Positions 1 to 6,426 are shown, numbered from the stretch's first letter. The stretch: 6,969 bases of DNA from Cycloclasticus sp. (GCA_012960055.1 DUCA01000155.1:10380-17348), one strand, 5' to 3'. Notes: a model not told the origin generated them from the letters alone. Program-made: numbers and translations.

Positions 1-1077
1 AAATTGGGAGGCACAACGCCGCTTGATGTGGTGATTGATGCGCCGGCTTCTTTTTTCGTCGAAGAGGAAGAGGAAGACGACGAGGAGTACTATAAAGATG
101 AATTCTATGAATTTTATGATGACGAATATGACGAATATGGCGATGAAGGTGATGCGGGTATAGGCATCACTGGAACCAGCTATTGGTTTAACACCGAGAT
201 GTTTGGCAAAGTTTTAGAAATACATGATTATCTAGATGACCTTGACGAGACCGGAAAAGTCATTTCCTTGGCGACAACGATACGCATGTTGAAAAGCATC
301 AATGAAGATATCTTAACCAATGATTTTGAACTGGCTATTCTTTACAAAAAGTTACCCGAAGACATTAAAAAGTCACTGCTTGGGCCGTATATGTCTACAG
401 ATGGCAATCAATTACGCTTCAGCATTCGAGTTTTCGAATCAGACTCATCGCTAAAACGTGGGCCATTACTCGCGAAAATTCAACGCGATTTAGTCAACGA
501 TTTAGGTCTAGAGGATGAACAAGTGCACACGACAGGCATGTTGGTACTTTATAACAATATGTTGCAAAGCCTTTTCCAATCTCAAATCCTGACACTTGGC
601 GTTGTCTTTGTTGCCATTATGTTAATGCTAGCAGCGCTCTTCCAGAATATTAAACTGGCAACCATCGCCATTGTTCCCAATATGATTGCAGCGTGTGGCG
701 TGCTTGGCATTATGGGGTGGTTGAGCATTCCATTAGATATGATGACGATAACGATTGCCGCTATTTGTATTGGGATTGCAGTGGATAACTCTATTCATTA
801 CGTGCATCGTTTTAGAGATGAATACAGCATCAGCCATGATTATTGGGATGCAGCGCGACGCAGCCATGCAACCATCGGCAGAGCCATGTATTACACCTCG
901 CTTACCATCACGTTAGGCTTCTCTATTTTAGCTTTCTCTAACTTTATTCCGACCATCTATTTTGGTCTGTTAACGGGTTTTTCAATGGTGGCTGCTCTAC
1001 TCGCTAATATGACGCTTTTACCCTTGTTAATTATTCGATTCAAACCTTTAGGCGAACACCAAAGTAAGGCCATTTAA
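1..1077 (+). CDS. RND/MMPL-family transporter permease, C-terminal part (5' truncated by window)
   Basis: This is the 3' end of a large inner-membrane RND-superfamily permease; the frame is open at base 1 and ends in TAA at 1075-1077. Numbering from the lysine codon at base 1, residues 1-190 are the end of the second periplasmic porter region. Five hydrophobic segments follow at about 196-215, 219-241, 247-264, 296-322 and 323-347, which correspond to TM8-12 of the usual twelve. The motif GIAVDNSIHYVHRFR after the third visible helix is typical of MMPL/RND proteins. RND proteins move lipids, hydrophobic compounds or drugs outward using the proton gradient; the substrate here cannot be told. 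Residues 21-51 form an extraordinary tract with 20 Asp/Glu and 6 Tyr in 31 residues, between the LGGTTPLDVVID strand and a YWFNTEMF segment. The C-terminus is short and cytoplasmic. No adaptor or outer-membrane factor gene lies downstream. Confidence 0.9.
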   Translation, partial: KLGGTTPLDVVIDAPASFFVEEEEEDDEEYYKDEFYEFYDDEYDEYGDEGDAGIGITGTSYWFNTEMFGKVLEIHDYLDDLDETGKVISLATTIRMLKSINEDILTNDFELAILYKKLPEDIKKSLLGPYMSTDGNQLRFSIRVFESDSSLKRGPLLAKIQRDLVNDLGLEDEQVHTTGMLVLYNNMLQSLFQSQILTLGVVFVAIMLMLAALFQNIKLATIAIVPNMIAACGVLGIMGWLSIPLDMMTITIAAICIGIAVDNSIHYVHRFRDEYSISHDYWDAARRSHATIGRAMYYTSLTITLGFSILAFSNFIPTIYFGLLTGFSMVAALLANMTLLPLLIIRFKPLGEHQSKAI

Positions 1078-1085
1078 AAAATTAA

Positions 1086-1352
1086 GGCGAATGTCGAACT
1101 TTCAAGAATCTCGTCACATACCTAACGACATGTTATGGGTCTGCTTCAGTTCACGCCATCAGCCCAACAAGGAATGAACTTGCTCAAGCAAACCTAAAGA
1201 GAGACGTTATAAGCTATCGGATGGCTACGGACTGCAACGATGAGTCACTCCAAAAGGCTCTAAATGATAGCTTTTTAGCCCCCTATACAAAAATGGCACG
1301 CAATCAGCTTTGGCTCTTTCCCCGATCCCTCATTAGCACCAGCAAGGGTTAA
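1086..1352 (+). pseudogene. Relict reading frame after the permease, frameshifted near its start
   Basis: An 88-codon frame is open from just after a TAA at 1083-1085 to a TAA at 1350-1352. It has no ATG, GTG or TTG until an internal ATG at codon 45. Its translation looks protein-like, with stretches such as FKNLVTYLTTCYGSASVHA, resembling a signal peptide with an A-x-A-like end, and then NDSFLAPYTKMARNQLWLF. A possible real start is the ATG at 1091-1093, preceded by AAGG, in a different frame that reads MSNFQ. A single-base indel near 1100 would join MSNF to KNLVTYL. I infer a decayed gene for a small exported protein. The family is not recognised, and the open frame could also be chance. 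It lies 8 bp after the permease stop on the same strand, so it may once have been co-transcribed. Confidence 0.3.
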
Positions 1353-1502
1353 GCGGCAACTATAGAATGACGAGACTTTGTTTAAATACTGGAATTTAAT
1401 GCCGCCAATAACTGAAACGGTTGGGTTGCCGTTCGATCGTCATTACTTAAAGGAGCAGCATAACTTCAAACATACCTTGGGTAGAAGGTTAAGGGCAATA
1501 AC
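1353..1502. other. Intergenic stretch with no supportable gene
   Basis: Every frame on both strands is interrupted by stops. The frame of the preceding relict continues past its TAA with short open pieces, for example NGWVAVRSSLLKGAA around 1411-1458. These are separated by stops, so the region may be a more decayed continuation of the same ancestral gene. No promoter, RNA gene or strong hairpin was seen. Confidence 0.3.
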
Positions 1503-2102
1503 CTAAAATTCATACTCCAACAACAAACGCCAGGTATTACTGACCGCATCTGAATCCAAGCCAAAAATAGCAGATTATTGGCATAGATAAATGCGCCGAC
1601 TAAGCCGATCAATATCGCCCATTTTTTGAACCTGCGATGTTACCGTAAACAAGGCCCACCCAACCCCTAATTAGTACAACGTTGCTACGACCAAAACAAA
1701 CAGCATCTGGCTTTCGGCGAGGTAACTCGACGTTAAATTGCCTATTTCAGCGATGCTTGTACGCTTAACCGACTCCCCTAATAATTCAACTAATGTTGTT
1801 TCAATACTACCCTCCAAATACTGTTCAAGAAATAATAACTCAGAGTGGAAGCCAGCCTAAACCCAACCGTGCTGGTTATGTTCTTTTTCGTAGATGAGAA
1901 AAGCACATAAGGCAAGAATGTATCCACACCTGCCTTGTGCTCTTATAGAAATGTTTGGGGATATATTATTCAACAAACTTTCTGTGTGGCGACGTGGTTT
2001 TACCAAATCCACGGTTAAATACGGCAGTAAAGTTTGCGGAGGTTTCTTTGCCACAACCTGCTGTGCAATCTTTAGTTCAATATCCGATGTTTTAACGCTC
2101 AT
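1503..2102 (-). pseudogene. Eroded membrane-protein gene with three in-frame stops
   Basis: The frame opens at ATG 2100-2102 (MSVKTSDIELKIAQQVV) and is interrupted by TAG at 1857-1859, TAA at 1671-1673 and TAA at 1575-1577. It ends at TAG 1503-1505. Between these stops the same frame stays protein-like: FLEQYLEGSIETTLVELLGE, then a hydrophobic MLFVLVVATLY, then LGVGWALFTVTSQVQK. Just after VQK there is a six-A run on the coding strand (1622-1627). Beyond it the neighbouring frame gives a better membrane segment, WAILIGLVGAFIYANNLLFL, which indicates a frameshift. The original frame then ends in NTWRLLLEYEF. I read this as an inactivated gene for a small protein with two or more membrane segments. 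I do not recognise the family. The intact first 81 codons could still be translated as a stub. Confidence 0.5.
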
Positions 2103-2113
2103 CTTTATCACCA

Positions 2114-2133
2114 CCCCACTAAAATTAGTGGGG
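2114..2133. repeat. Perfect 9-bp inverted repeat upstream of the eroded gene
   Basis: The sequence CCCCACTAAAATTAGTGGGG has arms CCCCACTAA and TTAGTGGGG around a two-base centre. It lies 11 bp upstream of the ATG of the eroded - strand gene. Neither side has a T-run, so it is not a standard terminator. An operator-like palindrome or a leader hairpin that would overlap the ribosome-binding region are both possible. Confidence 0.5.
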
Positions 2134-2231
2134 ACATGCTGAATAACGAACCTTAAATAATACTTAAGGGTAAGAAACTGTTAATGCCCCTATTGCTCAT
2201 AAGTACTGACATGAAAACAAATCAGGTGCAT

Positions 2232-2259
2232 AAAAAAACCAGCTGTATAAAACAGCTGG
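2232..2259 (-). terminator. Intrinsic terminator for the lipoprotein gene
   Basis: A perfect 8-bp stem, CCAGCTGT/ACAGCTGG with a five-base loop (2239-2259), is followed on the - strand by seven T's (complement of 2232-2238). It sits about 46 bp past the lipoprotein stop. In the + direction the stem is followed by CCTTTTAATT, so it may also stop transcription from the left, making it bidirectional. Confidence 0.85.
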
Positions 2260-2305
2260 CCTTTTAATTAACCGTCAATGTATTTTAGGGCGAGACAAAC
2301 AGGGG

Positions 2306-2899
2306 TTATATACCAAACAAACCTTTAGCTAAGTCCCCACCCGAACCTTGTAAGGGTCCCAACGGATTGCTTCGAGACTTTTCATAATCAATAAACGGCA
2401 CACCACTCCAAATCTTGTATACCACCAAATCATCGTCTAAGATAATCAATGCATTAAAACGCCAGCCAGACTCTATTGTTCTGCGTTTAAAACCAAGCAA
2501 ATCTTTAAAGGCACTACCAATACGTTTCTTTTTGATAATGCCGGGATTTGCCTCGTAAGCTTTACAGGTCTCTTGTTTTTTCAAACATTCTCTAACACTT
2601 ACCGGTAAGTCCGTTAATTTAACCGAATTAGTGGACATGAATTTTTTAATCACATCTAAATATGACAAGATTTTCACGTTGGGTGTTGAATATGGATCAA
2701 ATCCGAGTTCCTGCAAATTGCCAACAGTTGTTTGATTTAGTATCACCTTGTCATACGAATCCATTGCCTGATCAAACGTTTTCCAAGGTGATTTGGTCGT
2801 TTCCGCTGTTCTTGGTAAAGGGCTCGCACAGGCCGTTAGTATCAATAACATGGTCACTAGAAAAGCACCCTGAACATAACCTTTTATACCGTATTCCAT
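2306..2899 (-). CDS. Putative outer-membrane lipoprotein of unknown function
   Basis: A 197-residue protein with an N-terminal lipoprotein signal: hydrophobic residues 12-21, then lipobox L-T-A-C with the lipidated Cys at 24. The residue after the Cys is Ala rather than Asp, which by the usual Lol rule predicts outer-membrane sorting. The mature part has a KVILNQTTVGNLQELGFDPY segment (51-70) that recalls the small BamE/SmpA-type lipoprotein fold. It also has two nearby cysteines (105 and 112) that could form a disulfide, a GWRFNALIILDDDLVVYKIW strand region (143-162) and a conserved-looking NPLGPLQG tail. I recall similar uncharacterised lipoproteins in gammaproteobacteria but cannot name a role. 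The start is supported by GGAGG ten bases upstream. The gene is single, divergent from deaD, and has its own terminator. Confidence 0.85.
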   Translation of the reverse strand: MEYGIKGYVQGAFLVTMLLILTACASPLPRTAETTKSPWKTFDQAMDSYDKVILNQTTVGNLQELGFDPYSTPNVKILSYLDVIKKFMSTNSVKLTDLPVSVRECLKKQETCKAYEANPGIIKKKRIGSAFKDLLGFKRRTIESGWRFNALIILDDDLVVYKIWSGVPFIDYEKSRSNPLGPLQGSGGDLAKGLFGI

Positions 2900-2944
2900 T
2901 TTTCAACAGCCTCCAATTTTATGTTTTCTATTGCGTTTAAATGC

Positions 2945-2973
2945 AATCTAATTCTAACCAATTAAACTCACAA
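2945..2973 (-). promoter_or_regulatory. Candidate sigma-70 promoter for the lipoprotein gene
   Basis: On the - strand, TTGTGA (complement of 2968-2973) and TAGATT (complement of 2945-2950) are separated by 17 bp. Each matches four of six consensus bases. The predicted start would leave a leader of about 40 nt before the ATG. The region is AT-rich, so chance matches are possible. Confidence 0.4.
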
Positions 2974-3026
2974 TAAATGAATAAATTTCATTTTCACGAC
3001 ACATTTTTAAGCTACATGGCTTAATC

Positions 3027-3055
3027 TCCAATTTTGGCATACAAAAGCGTATAAT
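3027..3055 (+). promoter_or_regulatory. Candidate promoter for the deaD-slyX-ylqF cluster
   Basis: A perfect TATAAT -10 box lies at 3050-3055. The -35 position at 17-bp spacing (TCCAAT, 3027-3032) is a poor match, which suggests an activated or UP-element-assisted promoter; AT-rich sequence lies further upstream. Transcription would begin near 3062 and leave a leader of about 70 nt. Confidence 0.45.
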
Positions 3056-3078
3056 GAACGATTCCGTTTACCTCCAAG

Positions 3079-3099
3079 CTTAGGTTGCTTAAACCTAAG
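3079..3099 (+). promoter_or_regulatory. Stem-loop in the deaD 5' leader
   Basis: CTTAGGTT and AACCTAAG form a perfect 8-bp stem with the five-base loop GCTTA. It lies between the TATAAT box and the AAGG ribosome-binding site at 3121-3124. There is no T-run after it, so it is not a terminator. It could be a leader hairpin affecting mRNA stability or translation, or a DNA operator. Enterobacterial deaD/csdA leaders are known regulatory targets; a role here is inference. Confidence 0.5.
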
Positions 3100-3131
3100 T
3101 CATGCAATCTCTCTATATTTAAGGCTTTATA

Positions 3132-4919
3132 ATGACACCCCAACCCACCATTGGCTTCGCTGATTTAGCGCTATCTGCACCTGTAATGGAAGCGATTAAC
3201 CGCATTGGTTACGAACAACCATCACCCATTCAAGCTGAAGCTATTCCACATCTACTTGCGGGTCACGATCTAATTGGCACTGCGCAAACAGGTACCGGCA
3301 AAACAGCCGCGTTTGCCCTGCCACTTTTATCCAAGATTGATTTAAATAAAGCCGAACCTCAGGTACTGGTATTAGCACCAACCCGCGAATTGGCTATTCA
3401 AGTTGCTGAAGCGTTTAAAACTTACGCCAGTGGCATGAAAGGCTTTAATGTGCTGCCGATTTACGGTGGCCAAGCGATGGACACACAGTTACGTCAGTTA
3501 AAACGTGGCGTTCACGTTGTGGTCGGAACACCTGGCCGTGTGATGGATCATTTACGTCGCAAAACGCTCAAACTCGACAACCTGAAAAGCATCGTTTTAG
3601 ATGAAGGTGATGAAATGTTGCGCATGGGCTTTATCGACGATGTTGAGTGGATTTTAGATCAAACACCGAAACAACGTCAGGTAGCACTTTTCTCTGCCAC
3701 CATGCCGGCACCTATTCGCCGTGTTGCTGAAAAATATTTAAGCAAGCCGAAGGTCGTTAAAATTGCATCCAAAACATCCACTGTAGAAAGCATTGAGCAA
3801 CGTTTTTGGTTGGTCAGCGGTCTACATAAACTGGATGCGCTAACGCGTATTTTGGAAGTAGAAGATTTCGACGGCATCATCATGTTTGTGCGCACCAAGA
3901 CACTCACCGTTGAATTGGCAGATAAGCTGGAAGCACGCGGTTATTCTGCATCGGCCATTAATGGAGATATGACGCAAGCATTACGCGAACGTACCATTAC
4001 ACAACTTAAGAAGAAGCAAATTGATATTCTTGTTGCGACTGACGTTGCTGCTCGCGGTATTGACGTAGAGCGCATCAGTCACGTCATCAATTACGACATC
4101 CCTTACGACACCGAATCATACGTTCACCGTATTGGTCGTACTGGCCGTGCTGGTCGCACAGGCAAAGCTATTTTATTTGTTGCACCACGTGAGCGCCGGT
4201 TATTACGCGCCATTGAAAATGCAACCAAGCAACCCATCAAACCGATGGAATTACCAACACGCGAACAGGTGAATGAAAAGCGTTCTGATGATTTCAAGGC
4301 AACGGTTGCCCAAGTACTGTCGAATAAAAAATTAGACTTTTTCCACCAGCTTGTCCAATCATTCCTTGAAGAACACGACGCAGACCCTATCTTATTAGCC
4401 GGTGCGTTGGCCTATTTAGCGCAAAAAGACAAACCGCTTGTTCTAGAGGAGTCGTCTAAAAAATCTTCCGCAAAAGAAAACCGCGGCCAACGTGACGAAA
4501 GACCAAGAAAAGGCGACAAGCAAAGTAAGTCATTCCGCCCTGATAAGGACGACTTGCCTAAAAGTAAGCGCGGTAACCCTAAAGTCCCTATGGACAATTA
4601 CCGTATTGAGGTTGGCAAGAATCACAACGTGATGCCGGGGGACATTGTGGGTGCTATTGCTAATGAAGCCGATGTGGAACCAAAAAACATTGGTCACATC
4701 GAGCTGTGCGACGACCACAGTTTCATCGAGTTACCGGTCGGCATGCCTAACATTGTTTTCAATAGCCTTAAGAAAGTTCGTGTACGCAATCACCCCCTGT
4801 CTATTGAACGCACCGATCACGTGGCGAAAGCAGCTGCTACCTCGGCGAAACCTGCCAAAGGCAAAAAGAAGACGTACACTAAGAAGCCGAAAAAGAAGAA
4901 AAATCTACCTACATTTTAA
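3132..4919 (+). CDS. deaD: ATP-dependent DEAD-box RNA helicase DeaD/CsdA
   Basis: A 595-residue RNA helicase, close to the 629 of E. coli DeaD; in that family it unwinds RNA in cold-shock ribosome assembly and mRNA decay. Motifs in order: upstream aromatic F9, Q motif GYEQPSPIQ (26-34), motif I AQTGTGKT (51-58), PTRELAIQ (83-90), TPGR (133-136), motif II DEGD (157-160), SAT (188-190), ATDVAARGID (302-311) and HRIGRTGR (332-339). Motif II has Gly where nearly all relatives have Ala. Residues 350-435 match the helical dimerisation region. A basic hydrophilic linker spans about 440-485, a DbpA/CsdA-type RNA-binding domain about 488-560, and a Lys-rich tail ends the protein. The ATG is preceded by AAGG seven bases upstream. 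It heads a probable operon with slyX, which starts 6 bp after its stop. Confidence 0.97.
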   Translation: MTPQPTIGFADLALSAPVMEAINRIGYEQPSPIQAEAIPHLLAGHDLIGTAQTGTGKTAAFALPLLSKIDLNKAEPQVLVLAPTRELAIQVAEAFKTYASGMKGFNVLPIYGGQAMDTQLRQLKRGVHVVVGTPGRVMDHLRRKTLKLDNLKSIVLDEGDEMLRMGFIDDVEWILDQTPKQRQVALFSATMPAPIRRVAEKYLSKPKVVKIASKTSTVESIEQRFWLVSGLHKLDALTRILEVEDFDGIIMFVRTKTLTVELADKLEARGYSASAINGDMTQALRERTITQLKKKQIDILVATDVAARGIDVERISHVINYDIPYDTESYVHRIGRTGRAGRTGKAILFVAPRERRLLRAIENATKQPIKPMELPTREQVNEKRSDDFKATVAQVLSNKKLDFFHQLVQSFLEEHDADPILLAGALAYLAQKDKPLVLEESSKKSSAKENRGQRDERPRKGDKQSKSFRPDKDDLPKSKRGNPKVPMDNYRIEVGKNHNVMPGDIVGAIANEADVEPKNIGHIELCDDHSFIELPVGMPNIVFNSLKKVRVRNHPLSIERTDHVAKAAATSAKPAKGKKKTYTKKPKKKKNLPTF

Positions 4920-4925
4920 TCGGCT

Positions 4926-5129
4926 ATGGAAAATCGAATCACCGAACTTGAAATAAAAGTCGCCTACCAAGAAGACACGGTCCAACAATTGGACCGTGTC
5001 ATTTGCAAGCAACAAGATCAAATCGATTCGCTGATCAAGAGCCTCACGCAACTCTCTGACAACGCACAAGAACCCGAGGCAACGACAAGCTTGTTTTCGG
5101 CAATAGATGACGTGCCACCGCACTATTAA
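4926..5129 (+). CDS. slyX: SlyX family protein
   Basis: A 67-residue protein whose length, N-terminal coiled coil (MENRITELEIKVAYQEDTVQQL, heptad-like to about residue 44) and C-terminal PPHY ending are the hallmarks of SlyX. The family is a small coiled-coil protein with no established biochemical function, first named from its place next to slyD/slyX genes. The start lies 6 bp after the deaD stop with no clear Shine-Dalgarno, so translational coupling to deaD is likely. Codons 17-25 encode a perfect inverted repeat, listed separately. Confidence 0.93.
   Translation: MENRITELEIKVAYQEDTVQQLDRVICKQQDQIDSLIKSLTQLSDNAQEPEATTSLFSAIDDVPPHY
4974..5000 (+). repeat. Perfect 12-bp hairpin inside slyX
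   Basis: Arms GACACGGTCCAA (4974-4985) and TTGGACCGTGTC (4989-5000) surround a three-base loop CAA, within slyX codons 17-25. It is GC-rich and followed by ATTTGC. It could act as an RNase processing point, an attenuator or a partial terminator between deaD and ylqF. The codons encode DTVQQLDRV, ordinary coiled-coil sequence, so the symmetry is not required by the protein. Confidence 0.8.
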
Positions 5130-5167
5130 ACCGCTACCGTTTACGTAACCATTTTACTGTATTTATC

Positions 5168-6088
5168 ATGAGCATCAATTGGTACCCAGGGCATATGCAT
5201 AAAGCCCAAAAGGAAATTAGACAACGCCTTCCTGAAGTGGATATGTTTATTGAAGTACTGGATGCACGCATCCCGTACAGCAGCGAAAACCCAATGATTG
5301 CCGAGATTCGAGGCGACAAGCCCTGCATTAAAATCCTCAATAAAACGGATTTGGCGCAAGACGATATTACCAAGCAATGGCAGGGCTATTTAGAACAAAA
5401 GAAGAACACAAAAACGCTGGCGCTAAATCTACAGCAGCCCAATAAAAGCGAACAAATATTCGCCCTGTGCCGAAAACTTGTGCCAAATAAAGGCAGCAAA
5501 ATATCCCCCATCACTTGCTTGATTACGGGCATCCCTAATGTTGGAAAGTCCACGTTAATTAATACCTTGGCTGGCAGGACCATAGCCAAAACGGGTAATG
5601 AACCCGCGGTAACACAAACTCAACAACGCATTGATTTGGGTAACAATATCATTTTGTTTGATACCCCGGGCTTACTGTGGCCAAAGGTTGAAAATGAGGA
5701 CAGTGGTTATCGGCTAGCCGTAACAGGCGCCATTAAAGACACCGCCATAGAGTATGACGATATCGCCTATTACGCGGCTGAATATTTTCTAAAAAACCAT
5801 TGCGATGCGCTCCTCGAACGCTACGGCTTAGAAGAAAAACCGAAAGATGAAACTGCTCTTTTGGAGGCCATAGGTAAAAAACGTGGTGCGCTGGTAAGCG
5901 GCGGTAAAATCAACCTTAATAAAACGTCTGCAATTTTCATTCACGACTACCGCAGTGGCACTCTGGGCAGCATTACACTCGAAACACCGGCAATGATTGA
6001 AGTGGAAGTCGCAAAAACAGAAAAACTAATCGCTGAAAAAGCAGCCTTAAAGTCCGCTCGAAAAAAGAACTGGAAAAAGAGAAAATAG
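5168..6088 (+). CDS. ylqF: Ribosome biogenesis GTPase YlqF/RbgA
   Basis: A 306-residue circularly permuted GTPase; B. subtilis RbgA has 282 residues and is required for late 50S maturation. The permuted order is visible: N-terminal WYPGHM (5-10), DARIPYSS (32-39), G4 NKTD (58-61), then G1 GIPNVGKST (121-129), G2 threonine near T149 and G3 DTPG (165-168). A C-terminal helical domain (about 180-290) should contact rRNA, and the protein ends in a strongly basic tail, ARKKNWKKRK. The start ATG has no obvious Shine-Dalgarno, and the gene follows slyX by 38 bp. It probably shares the deaD transcript, which suits a ribosome-assembly role. In gammaproteobacteria the essentiality of this protein is less clear than in Firmicutes. 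Confidence 0.95.
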   Translation: MSINWYPGHMHKAQKEIRQRLPEVDMFIEVLDARIPYSSENPMIAEIRGDKPCIKILNKTDLAQDDITKQWQGYLEQKKNTKTLALNLQQPNKSEQIFALCRKLVPNKGSKISPITCLITGIPNVGKSTLINTLAGRTIAKTGNEPAVTQTQQRIDLGNNIILFDTPGLLWPKVENEDSGYRLAVTGAIKDTAIEYDDIAYYAAEYFLKNHCDALLERYGLEEKPKDETALLEAIGKKRGALVSGGKINLNKTSAIFIHDYRSGTLGSITLETPAMIEVEVAKTEKLIAEKAALKSARKKNWKKRK

Positions 6089-6094
6089 ATATTT

Positions 6095-6142
6095 CGTTAT
6101 TGATTAATAACGCCGTGTAGTCAACGTGAGTGTTGTTTTTTT
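6095..6142 (+). terminator. Probable terminator after ylqF
   Basis: Seven bases past the ylqF stop is a perfect 7-bp stem, CGTTATT/AATAACG with loop GATT (6095-6112). A second weak hairpin, CAACG/TGTTG with loop TGAG (6122-6135), is followed directly by seven T's (6136-6142). The U-tract is good but its stem is short with one G-T pair, so efficiency is uncertain. Confidence 0.55.
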
Positions 6143-6174
6143 CGCCAAAGGAACAAGCCACCACCCCGACTACC

Positions 6175-6426
6175 CTATTTAGCTTTTGGGCTGGCATAGT
6201 CTTTAATATGGCGACCCACAAAATCTTTAATGCTGAAGAATTCATCAACCGAACTCGTTCTAGCTAGGTGTTTACGCAACGTATCTGAAATGTCCATTTT
6301 CCCAACCTGACCACTCAACATTCCCACCCACTCAATAAACGCTTTGAGCCCATCTCTAACCAGCTTACTTAAACGTAAACGAGTAGGTTTCAAGCACGTA
6401 ATCTTTAACGACAATTTTTTCATCAT
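6175..6426 (-). CDS. Small hypothetical protein
   Basis: An 83-residue frame from ATG 6424-6426, with a second ATG directly after and a GTG directly before, to TAG 6175-6177. The protein is basic at its N-terminus (KKLSLKITCLKPTRLRLSK) and then amphipathic, with a protein-like C-terminal half, MDISDTLRKHLARTSSVDEF and SIKDFVGRHIKDY. No signal peptide, membrane segment or known motif is visible, and the ribosome-binding site is weak. Its first 62 bases overlap an alternative open frame that extends the upstream gene, so only one of the two is likely real there. It could be a fragment of a longer decayed protein. Unrecognised. Confidence 0.35.
   Translation of the reverse strand: MMKKLSLKITCLKPTRLRLSKLVRDGLKAFIEWVGMLSGQVGKMDISDTLRKHLARTSSVDEFFSIKDFVGRHIKDYASPKAK

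Noticed and set aside
1105..1140. Possible integron attC-like site (CCTAAC...GTTATGG)
   Set aside because: Only a short imperfect stem is present; the second pair of core boxes and the usual attC length are not seen, and there is no integrase or cassette array.
1251..1284. Stem-loop AAAAGGCT...TTTTTAGCC as a terminator for the permease transcript
   Set aside because: Pairing is broken by mismatches or a bulge, and the T-run lies inside the stem rather than after it.
1503..1880. Stop-codon recoding (TAG/TAA read as sense) to explain the - strand frame
   Set aside because: Intact genes in the window use TAA and TAG as normal stops, and the frame also needs a frameshift, so decay is the simpler explanation.
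1894..2142. 82-codon + strand open frame
   Set aside because: It lies opposite the eroded - strand gene, has no ribosome-binding site, and its translation (Cys- and aromatic-rich, no domain) looks like an antisense shadow.
2662..2940. 92-codon + strand open frame antisense to the lipoprotein
   Set aside because: It is fully covered by the strong lipoprotein gene with lipobox and terminator; the + translation has no recognisable character.
3034..3055. TTGGCA (3034-3039) as the -35 of the deaD promoter
   Set aside because: It is only 10 bp from TATAAT, far shorter than a workable spacer.
4645..4956. 103-codon + strand frame overlapping the end of deaD and the start of slyX
   Set aside because: It overlaps the conserved RNA-binding domain of DeaD in another frame; its Arg/Lys-rich end is a by-product of the Lys-rich tail codons.
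5973..6248. 91-codon - strand frame antisense to the end of ylqF
   Set aside because: Its Phe/Leu/Ser-rich sequence is the complement of Lys/Glu codons in the ylqF tail, and it crosses the probable terminator.
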